Positions 1 through 5,045 of a stretch of 5,067 bases of DNA are shown here, one piece after another (the first letter of the stretch is position 1; each line of letters opens with the position of its first letter). Under the pieces are notes generated by a model that made no database searches, was not told where the DNA came from, and saw nothing but the letters and a program-made list of their open reading frames with translations. Both the position numbers and the translations under genes were made by a program. The stretch is taken from the NCBI GenBank assembly GCA_026985685.1, contig JALSQA010000041.1, positions 1-5,067 on the forward strand. Reading direction: 5' to 3'. Source of the stretch: Campylobacterales bacterium (GTDB lineage: Bacteria; Campylobacterota; Campylobacteria; Campylobacterales; QNZT01).

Positions 1-4
1 TCAA

Positions 5-208
5 ATGAAAAAACTTGAAAAAATCAGAAATGATTTTTATAATCTATTTGATACACAAGTACCAAAAGATGAAAATGGTTTATTTGATTTTTCAAAAGAG
101 ACTAAACTAGATGCGAAAGAAGTTTACAATCATTTTTTCAAACTTGACTATCAAGCACGAAAAATTCGTGCACTTTTAATAGAAGCTAGAGATATTAAAG
201 TAGGATAG
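5..208 (+). CDS. Small hypothetical protein, about 67 residues (5' end uncertain)
   Basis: I do not recognise this protein and assign no function. It is a short, soluble, highly charged polypeptide rich in Lys, Asp, Glu and aromatic residues. It has no cysteine, membrane segment or signal peptide, and looks mostly helical, with a basic helix-like stretch at about residues 47-64 (LDYQARKIRALLIEARDIK). The ATG at 5 gives a natural Met-Lys-Lys start, but only four bases lie upstream and the frame stays open to the window edge. It could therefore be the C-terminal part of a longer gene whose ribosome binding site is not visible. Its TAG stop overlaps the GTG of alr by one base (TAGTG), which argues that it is genuinely translated and coupled to alr. 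Confidence is fair that it is coding and low for the start. Confidence 0.6.
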   Translation: MKKLEKIRNDFYNLFDTQVPKDENGLFDFSKETKLDAKEVYNHFFKLDYQARKIRALLIEARDIKVG

Positions 209-1230
209 TGGCATACATTACCATAAGCAAAAAGGCTCTTTTTTACAATCTAAATACTTTATGCCAAAAACTAGGTTCCAAGGAGCGTTTAAGCATTGTT
301 CTAAAAGACAATGCTTATGGACATGGTCTAAATGAAGTAGCAACACTTGCCAATGAATTTGGTATCAAACGTGCGATTGTCAGAAGTTATGAAGAAGCAG
401 ATCAAATAAGCAATCTGTTTGAAAATATTATTATTCTTGTTCCAAGATTTCCACATAAACCAAAAGAGAATTATTCACTTGTTGTCAATGATATAAAAAC
501 ACTAAAAGAACTCCCCAAAAATAGTAAAATAGAACTTAAGTTCGATACAGGTATGCATCGCAATGGTTTATCTGCTAAAGAAGCAGAAGAAGCTTTTATT
601 TTTCTAAAACAACATGATTTACATTTATCTGGGGTTATGACTCATTTTCGTAGTGCTGATGTTTTAAGTAGTGAACTTTTCTGGCAAGATTATCAATGGC
701 AAAAACTAAAACTAAAAATCTTGTATCTGTGTAAAAAATATAAACTTCCTAAACCATTATTTCACTCTGCAAACAGTGCAGCTGTACTTAGATTAAATAA
801 CTATAATGATGATTTTGCAAGATGTGGAATTGCCATTTATGGATATCATGAGATAGATACAATTTATCCTGTGCCTGATTTAAAACCTGTTTTGAATCTT
901 TTTGCAGAAAAAATTTCAACAAGAAAAATTAACAAAAACCAACGTGTTGGTTATGGTGGATCATATATGTCTGATAAATCACAAAAAATTTCAACATACG
1001 ATATTGGTTATGGTGATGGATTTTTTCGTTTTAATGGTGATGGAAAATTTTATTTAAATGCTCATCAGGTTTTAGGAAAGATTTCTATGGATAGTCTTTG
1101 TCTTAAGGGAGAAGATAGTGAAGTTTGCATTTTAAATAATGCAAAAGAGATAGCAAAATATTTTGATACTATCTCTTATGATGTTCTTGTAAAACTATCC
1201 CCTCATATTAGAAGAGTTATAGTTGATTAG
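208..1230 (+). CDS. alr: Alanine racemase (PLP-dependent)
   Basis: Cytoplasmic PLP enzyme interconverting L- and D-alanine; the D-alanine feeds D-Ala-D-Ala synthesis for peptidoglycan. The N-terminal TIM barrel carries the PLP-lysine motif VLKDNAYGHG with Lys33. The motif KFDTGMHRNG gives Lys111 (the site carbamylated in the Geobacillus enzyme) and Arg118. HSANSAA and FARCGIAIYG follow the usual order. In the C-terminal beta domain, VGYGGSY holds the second catalytic base, Tyr249, followed by GYGDG and the SMDS motif (Met294-Asp295). At 340 residues it is slightly shorter than the typical 360-380, but all catalytic elements are present. The start is GTG at 208, giving the family-like MAYITIS beginning. 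An AGGA at 202-205 lies unusually close (2 nt), so translation is probably coupled to the upstream small ORF. The 3' end overlaps the convergent rhodanese gene by 14 bases. Confidence 0.95.
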   Translation: MAYITISKKALFYNLNTLCQKLGSKERLSIVLKDNAYGHGLNEVATLANEFGIKRAIVRSYEEADQISNLFENIIILVPRFPHKPKENYSLVVNDIKTLKELPKNSKIELKFDTGMHRNGLSAKEAEEAFIFLKQHDLHLSGVMTHFRSADVLSSELFWQDYQWQKLKLKILYLCKKYKLPKPLFHSANSAAVLRLNNYNDDFARCGIAIYGYHEIDTIYPVPDLKPVLNLFAEKISTRKINKNQRVGYGGSYMSDKSQKISTYDIGYGDGFFRFNGDGKFYLNAHQVLGKISMDSLCLKGEDSEVCILNNAKEIAKYFDTISYDVLVKLSPHIRRVIVD

Positions 1231-1603
1231 GAATTGGTGCATTTTGTACAGTTTCACCAAAATACCCCATGATCCCAGGATTTAGATGTACGATATTATC
1301 ATATCCCATTCTTCTAAGTGCATACATGACTTGTCCTGTTCTGCTACCAGTTCTACAATACAAAATCACTGGTTTATCTTTTAACTCTTCAAACATATTA
1401 ATTTTATTATTCATCATAGATGTTGGAAGCAAAATATCTGCACCTTTTATACTTCGATCTGTAAACTCAAAAACTTCTCTGACATCCATTAATACAAAGT
1501 CAGCTTTACCTTCTTCTCTTTTCTTTAATAATAATTCTAATTCCCCTGAACTCATTTGTTCATGTTTTAACATTTGTTCTATATCATCTTGTGTATATTC
1601 CAC
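1217..1603 (-). CDS. Single-domain rhodanese-like sulfurtransferase
   Basis: Predicted cytoplasmic single-domain rhodanese, which would carry sulfane sulfur as a cysteine persulfide and pass it to an acceptor that cannot be named from sequence. The 128-residue protein has a charged N-terminal helical extension (residues 1-30), the CH2A-like motif MDVREVFEF (39-47) and a Gly-rich region before the core. The active-site loop is YCRTGSRTG, with catalytic Cys83 and the CRxGxR[ST] signature typical of active sulfurtransferases rather than phosphatase-like or inactive members. There is no signal peptide or second domain. The start is GTG at 1601-1603, supported by AGGGG five bases upstream and an in-frame TAA at 1619-1621 with no other start between. 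It is divergent from the phosphoribosyltransferase and convergent with alr, so it is probably transcribed alone. The family is certain; the physiological partner is unknown. Confidence 0.9.
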   Translation of the reverse strand: MEYTQDDIEQMLKHEQMSSGELELLLKKREEGKADFVLMDVREVFEFTDRSIKGADILLPTSMMNNKINMFEELKDKPVILYCRTGSRTGQVMYALRRMGYDNIVHLNPGIMGYFGETVQNAPIPNQL

Positions 1604-1667
1604 GTTTTCCCCTGTTTGTTATAAAATATAAGATATTAATATTAGCATAATTATTATAGAATACAAA
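1604..1667. promoter_or_regulatory. AT-rich divergent promoter region between rhodanese and phosphoribosyltransferase genes
   Basis: These 64 bases must hold the promoters of both flanking genes. On the plus strand TATAGA (1655-1660), or the overlapping TAGAAT (1657-1662), is a -10 candidate. On the minus strand TATAAT (1653-1658) and TATATT (1625-1630) are -10 candidates for the rhodanese gene. No -35 is obvious, which is usual for sigma-70 promoters in Campylobacterota. The plus and minus -10 candidates near 1653-1662 overlap. A 10-bp palindrome, ATATTAATAT, sits at 1633-1642, but in such AT-rich DNA it is weak evidence for an operator. The existence of promoters here is inferred from gene layout; the exact elements are tentative. 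Confidence 0.5.
1609..1613 (-). promoter_or_regulatory. Ribosome binding site of the rhodanese gene
   Basis: The minus strand reads AGGGG, then five bases (AAAAC), then GTG. This is the strongest Shine-Dalgarno match near the gene. With the in-frame stop a few codons upstream it fixes GTG, not an ATG, as the start. Confidence 0.75.
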
Positions 1668-2099
1668 ATGTATTTTTATAAATTTGACGAATTTTTTCAT
1701 GATATTAGTCGTTTTTCTACAGAATTAAACGGATATAATCCAGAAATAATTATAGCTATCGCACGAGGTGGCGTTACTTTTGGACACTTTTTGGCAGAGA
1801 AACTTAATCTTAGGGAATTTTATACATTAAATTCTATACATTATAATGATACAATCAAACTTGATAGTATTAAAATTTACAATATCCCAAAGATACCACA
1901 AAAGTCACGTGTACTTATTGTTGATGATATTGTTGATAGTGGTGATACAATGCTCGCTGTAGTCGAAAAATTAAAAGGACTGTATCCTTTGTGTGAATTT
2001 AAAACAGGTGCTATATTTTATAAAAAAGAAGCACTCTTTCAGCCTGATTTTAAAATACATCATGCAGATGAGTGGATTCATTTTTTTTGGAATCCATAA
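1668..2099 (+). CDS. Purine-type phosphoribosyltransferase (Gpt/HPRT-like)
   Basis: Type I phosphoribosyltransferase of 143 residues, likely converting a purine base (guanine, xanthine or hypoxanthine) and PRPP to the nucleotide in cytoplasmic salvage. The pyrophosphate-loop motif ARGG is at residues 32-35. The PRPP-binding signature VLIVDDIVDSGDTM spans 82-95 with the paired acids Asp86-Asp87. The C-terminal ADEWIHFFW resembles the aromatic base-binding tail (WIxFPW) of xanthine-guanine phosphoribosyltransferases, but Phe replaces the usual Pro. Length fits Gpt-like proteins. Base specificity cannot be read from sequence, so I leave the symbol blank; Helicobacter carries a comparable gene annotated gpt. 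The ATG at 1668 is the only ATG, GTG or TTG between the upstream in-frame stop (1629-1631) and the core motifs. No Shine-Dalgarno precedes it, suggesting a leaderless message. A T8 tract (2081-2088) lies at codons 138-141. Confidence 0.88.
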   Translation: MYFYKFDEFFHDISRFSTELNGYNPEIIIAIARGGVTFGHFLAEKLNLREFYTLNSIHYNDTIKLDSIKIYNIPKIPQKSRVLIVDDIVDSGDTMLAVVEKLKGLYPLCEFKTGAIFYKKEALFQPDFKIHHADEWIHFFWNP

Positions 2100-2136
2100 A
2101 GATAATTAAATCAATTTAATTTTTAAAAATGTTTAA

Positions 2137-2144
2137 GCTATAAT
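2137..2144 (+). promoter_or_regulatory. Promoter -10 element of the PhzF-family gene
   Basis: GCTATAAT matches the gnTATAAT extended -10 described for housekeeping promoters of Campylobacter, and is preceded by TTTAAG and an A/T-rich stretch. Transcription would start near 2151, giving a leader of about 20 bases that contains the Shine-Dalgarno sequence. It lies in the gap after the phosphoribosyltransferase, so the PhzF-like gene need not depend on read-through. Confidence 0.7.
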
Positions 2145-2160
2145 AACACAAACTCATATC

Positions 2161-2166
2161 AAAGGA
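2161..2166 (+). promoter_or_regulatory. Ribosome binding site of the PhzF-family gene
   Basis: AAAGGA stands five bases before GTG at 2172-2174. An ATG at 2170-2172 overlaps this GTG but is followed directly by TGA in its own frame, so only GTG can start the long reading frame. Confidence 0.75.
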
Positions 2167-2171
2167 CAAAT

Positions 2172-2978
2172 GTGACTCTCGACATATATCAAGTAGATGC
2201 TTTTGCAGATGAAGTATTTAAAGGAAATCCTGCCGTTGTTTGCCCTCTAAAAGATTGGTTGCCTGATGAGATGATGCAAAAAATTGCATCAGAAAATGGA
2301 GTAAGCGAAAGTGCTTTTTTTGTCAAAAAAGAACAATCAGATCATTATCATATCCGGTGGTTTTCATCTAAAGGAGAAGTTGAGTTATGCGGTCATGCCA
2401 CACTCGCGTCTGCTTATGTTATTTTTAATTTTATTGATACTTCTTTGAAAATGATTACTTTTGAGTCTATGGGTGGTGTTCTTGAAGTTATTAAACAAGA
2501 TGAAAACAATTTAACACTTATTTTAAATGCTCTTATGCCAACAATAGATGATGAATATCATACTCTCTTTAATGCAACAATAGGAGAAGAACCTTTACGT
2601 GTTTTTAAAGGTCTTGATTATATTCTTGTTTATGATAATGAAGAGATTATAAGAAAAATAACTCCACGTTTTGATGCCTTAAAAAGCTTAGATCTTAGAG
2701 GTATATGTATTACGGCAAAAGGTAATGATCATGATTTTGTTTATAGATTTTTTGCTCCAAAGTTAGGTGTAAATGAAGATTTTATTACTGGGTCTGCTTG
2801 TGTATCTTTAGCTCCGTTATGGGCAAAAATGTTAAAAAAAGATAAACTTAGCTCTGCTCAACTATCAAAAAGAGGAAATACTATCATCTGTGAACTCATT
2901 GATGATGATAAAAGAGTCGCTATAACAGGAAAAGCATCTTTATTTCAAAAAGGGGAAATATATCTTCCAGATAAATAG
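2172..2978 (+). CDS. PhzF-family isomerase/epimerase-like protein
   Basis: Cytoplasmic enzyme of the PhzF family (diaminopimelate-epimerase-like fold, two similar lobes), 268 residues, close to family length. The N-terminal motif QVDAFADEVFKGNPAVV (7-23) is diagnostic. Residues in place of the catalytic set of Pseudomonas PhzF (Glu45, His74, Asp208, Ser213) are present with matching spacing: Glu46 in VSESAF, His75 in CGHATLA, and Asp203 and Ser208 in EDFITGSA. Here Phe-Ile replaces the common Pro-Val in EDPVTGSA, and Cys210 follows where many homologues have His. The protein should therefore be active, but the substrate is unknown. No phenazine genes are nearby and most bacterial homologues act outside phenazine synthesis, so the symbol phzF is not justified. 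The gene has its own promoter and ribosome binding site and begins at GTG. Its stop lies in an inverted repeat shared with the next, convergent gene. Confidence 0.9.
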   Translation: MTLDIYQVDAFADEVFKGNPAVVCPLKDWLPDEMMQKIASENGVSESAFFVKKEQSDHYHIRWFSSKGEVELCGHATLASAYVIFNFIDTSLKMITFESMGGVLEVIKQDENNLTLILNALMPTIDDEYHTLFNATIGEEPLRVFKGLDYILVYDNEEIIRKITPRFDALKSLDLRGICITAKGNDHDFVYRFFAPKLGVNEDFITGSACVSLAPLWAKMLKKDKLSSAQLSKRGNTIICELIDDDKRVAITGKASLFQKGEIYLPDK

Positions 2979-2993
2979 AAATACTATTTATCT
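2969..2993. terminator. Inverted repeat at convergent gene ends, possible bidirectional terminator
   Basis: AGATAAATAG (2969-2978) and CTATTTATCT (2984-2993) are perfect 10-bp inverted arms around a five-base loop AAATA. The TAG stop of the PhzF-like gene is the last three bases of the left arm, and the TAA stop of the permease gene lies in the right arm (2988-2990). The position between convergent genes fits a terminator for both directions. The stem is mostly A/T, and only a short T run follows on the plus strand and none on the minus strand, so intrinsic strength is doubtful. It could instead protect mRNA 3' ends. Confidence 0.5.
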
Positions 2994-4022
2994 TTCAAGA
3001 AGCTTTTCTTCGTCTAGTAAAACTTTATAAATTTTCACAAATGATATAAAAAAAGTCGTAATAGCAGGTCCTAAAATAACACCCCAAAATCCAAAACTTG
3101 TTAACCCCGCAATAATCGAGAAAAATATTACTATAGGATTGATTTTTGAAGGAATTTTTATCATCAAATGATTCATCCAGTTAATAATCGCAGGCTTAAT
3201 AATAGTATCTGCGACAATAGATATAATGATAATAGAATACAATCCAATAATCCAGGCACCTAGTATGTTGCCTATTGAAAGTTGATGGATACTCAAAGGA
3301 ATCCACATCAAAGCCCCTCCGATTACTGGTATAAGTGAAGCAAAACCATACAAAATACCAAACAACAATCCATCGTAGCCATAGACAATAGCGATGATAG
3401 CAAATAGTGCACCTTCAAAAATTGCCGTAACTAGTGTTGAATAAAAAACGATATTCATAACATTTGAAATCTCTTGAAAAAAAGCACTATTTTTATCAAA
3501 TGGTAAAATACCCTTAAGATACATTACCAGCTCTTTGCCATAAAAATTAGCAAAAAAGTAAAAAACCAAAATCATGAACATATCTTTAACAAAACCTGCA
3601 CTATTTTTAGCAATGATAGTCATGTATTTTAAAATACCTTTGGTAATCTCTTTAGAATTAATACCATTTAGAAAATCTTGAATTTGTGGTTTTATAGGTC
3701 CTAAAAAATCAGGAATTTCAAGATGTCTTTTTACATCTACCATCTTGTCAATAATCGTTGCATCAAAATGTTGCATGATTGTCGAAAGAGAATTTAAAGC
3801 ATAGATAATAGGTGCAAAAAACAACAAACCTAGCAAAAGTGTCAAAATAATAGATTTTGGTAACTTGTATTTGCAATATTTACCAATTAATATATTTAAA
3901 TTACTTGTTGCTAGTGCCAATAAAGACGCTATTGCCAAAGGCATCCAAAATGGTTGATATAGATACCATACCCAGTAAACAACAAAAAGAAATAAAGCTA
4001 ATAAAAAATATTGTCTATTCAT
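2988..4022 (-). CDS. AI-2E family transporter (polytopic inner-membrane permease)
   Basis: Inner-membrane protein of 344 residues in the AI-2E/UPF0118 family (the TqsA, PerM and YdiK group). Hydrophobic segments lie at about 5-22, 25-46, 57-79, 143-161, 195-214, 218-243, 252-275 and 295-330 (two spans). A polar, probably extracytoplasmic domain of about 60 residues (80-140) follows the third span. Family hallmarks are IPVIGGALMWIP (231-242) and FGFWGVILGPA (310-320) near the C-terminus. Members have been reported as autoinducer-2 exporters or as Na+/H+ antiporters, so the substrate here is open and no quorum-sensing role should be assumed. The ATG at 4020-4022 is preceded by AGGA (4027-4030) with a four-base spacer. 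That site overlaps the ruvB stop, and the six-base gap shows co-transcription and probably translational coupling with ruvB. Confidence 0.88.
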   Translation of the reverse strand: MNRQYFLLALFLFVVYWVWYLYQPFWMPLAIASLLALATSNLNILIGKYCKYKLPKSIILTLLLGLLFFAPIIYALNSLSTIMQHFDATIIDKMVDVKRHLEIPDFLGPIKPQIQDFLNGINSKEITKGILKYMTIIAKNSAGFVKDMFMILVFYFFANFYGKELVMYLKGILPFDKNSAFFQEISNVMNIVFYSTLVTAIFEGALFAIIAIVYGYDGLLFGILYGFASLIPVIGGALMWIPLSIHQLSIGNILGAWIIGLYSIIIISIVADTIIKPAIINWMNHLMIKIPSKINPIVIFFSIIAGLTSFGFWGVILGPAITTFFISFVKIYKVLLDEEKLLER

Positions 4023-4026
4023 AATA

Positions 4027-4030
4027 TCCT
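4027..4030 (-). promoter_or_regulatory. Ribosome binding site of the permease gene inside the ruvB stop region
   Basis: The minus strand reads TAGGATATTATG: the AG of the ruvB TAG stop (4029-4031) is also the start of the AGGA Shine-Dalgarno sequence. A ribosome finishing ruvB would sit on this site, so the two genes are likely translationally coupled. Confidence 0.7.
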
Positions 4031-5045
4031 ATCCAAAAAGTGTTGGTTTATCATTTTTAGGTGGTGTAAGTCTAAAAAGATCATATGTCTTTGGTGTAGC
4101 AACTCTCCCTCTAGCTGTTTTTTCTATATAGCCATTGGCGATCAAGTAAGGCTCTATCACATCTTCTATCGTACCCTCATCTTCACTTAATGTTGCTGCG
4201 ATAGTACCAAGTCCAAGGGGTCTGCCTTTAGCTTGAATCAACAACTCCAAAAACCGAATATCCATATCATCAAACCCTTGTTCATCAACACCAAGTTCAT
4301 CAAGTGCATACTTTGCACGCTCTTGTGATATAGTATCTTCATCAGAAACCTGAGCATAATCACGAATACGTTTCAAAAGTCTCAAAGCAATCCTTGGAGT
4401 ACCACGACTTCGTCTTGCTGTTTCCATACAAGCTTGTTCATTTGCACTACAGCTAAGTTTAAAAGATGCCTTTTTAATAATCTCTGCCAATTCAACATGA
4501 TTATAAAACTGCAATCTAAAGTGCATTCCAAATCTATCTCTCAAAGGAGAAGAGATCATTCCAGCACGTGTTGTAGCTCCTATGAGAGTAAATTTTGGAA
4601 GATCAAGTTTGATAGTTTGGGCAGCAGGACCACTACCGATAATAATATCAAGTCTGAAATCTTCCATAGCTGGATATAAGATCTCCTCAATAGCTGGTGA
4701 AAGCCTATGAATTTCATCAATAAAAAGAATATCCCCTTCATCAAGATTGGTTAAAATAGCTGCCAAATCTCCACTTTTTTCGATCATAGGAGCAGCAGTT
4801 GTTTTTATATTAGCATTCATTTGTACAGAAATGATATTTGCCAAAGTAGTTTTACCAAGTCCTGGAGGGCCAAAGAAAAGTACATGATCCAAACATTCAC
4901 CTCTTTTTTTGGCAGCTGCGATAAATACTTGTAGGTTTTTCTTAATCTTCTCTTGACCGATATATTCATTCCAATCGGTTGGACGAAGTGTTAATTCATA
5001 CTCGTTTTCAAAATTTAGTTTTTCAACTTCAACTATACGTTCCAT
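4029..5045 (-). CDS. ruvB: Holliday junction branch migration helicase RuvB
   Basis: Hexameric AAA+ ATPase that, with RuvA, drives branch migration of Holliday junctions before RuvC cleavage. The 338-residue protein matches family length and is complete. It has the N-terminal LRPTDWNEYIGQ (20-31), Walker A GPPGLGKTT (59-67, Lys65), Walker B with DEIH (110-113), and sensor 1 LIGATTRAG (154-162). The arginine finger is in LRDRFG (Arg171) and sensor 2 in RGTPRIALRLLKRIRD (Arg218). The C-terminal winged helix runs from about 262 and includes RPLGLGTIAATL and RGRVATPKTYDLF. The ATG at 5043-5045 is the only start after an in-frame TGA (5058-5060), so it is firm, although no strong Shine-Dalgarno sequence is seen. 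It is the first visible complete gene of a minus-strand operon with the AI-2E permease. The ruvA and ruvC genes are not in the window, consistent with the dispersed ruv genes of this phylum. Confidence 0.98.
   Translation of the reverse strand: MERIVEVEKLNFENEYELTLRPTDWNEYIGQEKIKKNLQVFIAAAKKRGECLDHVLFFGPPGLGKTTLANIISVQMNANIKTTAAPMIEKSGDLAAILTNLDEGDILFIDEIHRLSPAIEEILYPAMEDFRLDIIIGSGPAAQTIKLDLPKFTLIGATTRAGMISSPLRDRFGMHFRLQFYNHVELAEIIKKASFKLSCSANEQACMETARRSRGTPRIALRLLKRIRDYAQVSDEDTISQERAKYALDELGVDEQGFDDMDIRFLELLIQAKGRPLGLGTIAATLSEDEGTIEDVIEPYLIANGYIEKTARGRVATPKTYDLFRLTPPKNDKPTLFG

Noticed and set aside
1234..1260. TTGGTG ... CACCAA inverted repeat as a terminator for alr
   Set aside because: It has only six base pairs with a 15-base loop, lies inside rhodanese coding sequence, and no T run follows in either direction.
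1269..1631. Plus-strand open frame of 120 codons
   Set aside because: It lies opposite the rhodanese gene, has a low-complexity Ser/Asn/Ile-rich translation, no ribosome binding site and no recognisable motif, whereas the minus-strand frame has clear rhodanese motifs.
1633..1642. ATATTAATAT palindrome as a regulator operator
   Set aside because: It is a perfect palindrome but made only of A and T in an AT-rich spacer, and no known operator is matched with confidence.
2104..2121. AATTAAA/TTTAATT inverted repeat after the phosphoribosyltransferase as a terminator
   Set aside because: The stem is pure A/T, seven bases long, and would be barely stable; the following T run is short. In such AT-rich DNA this arises easily by chance.
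2172..2978. Phenazine biosynthesis gene phzF
   Set aside because: No other phz genes are present, and the family is widespread in bacteria that make no phenazines. Only the family name is supported.
2988..4022. Autoinducer-2 quorum-sensing locus
   Set aside because: No luxS or AI-2 receptor is in the window, and members of this permease family have other reported activities.
4434..4679. Plus-strand open frame of 81 codons
   Set aside because: It is fully antisense to the conserved ATPase core of ruvB and its translation shows no family features.
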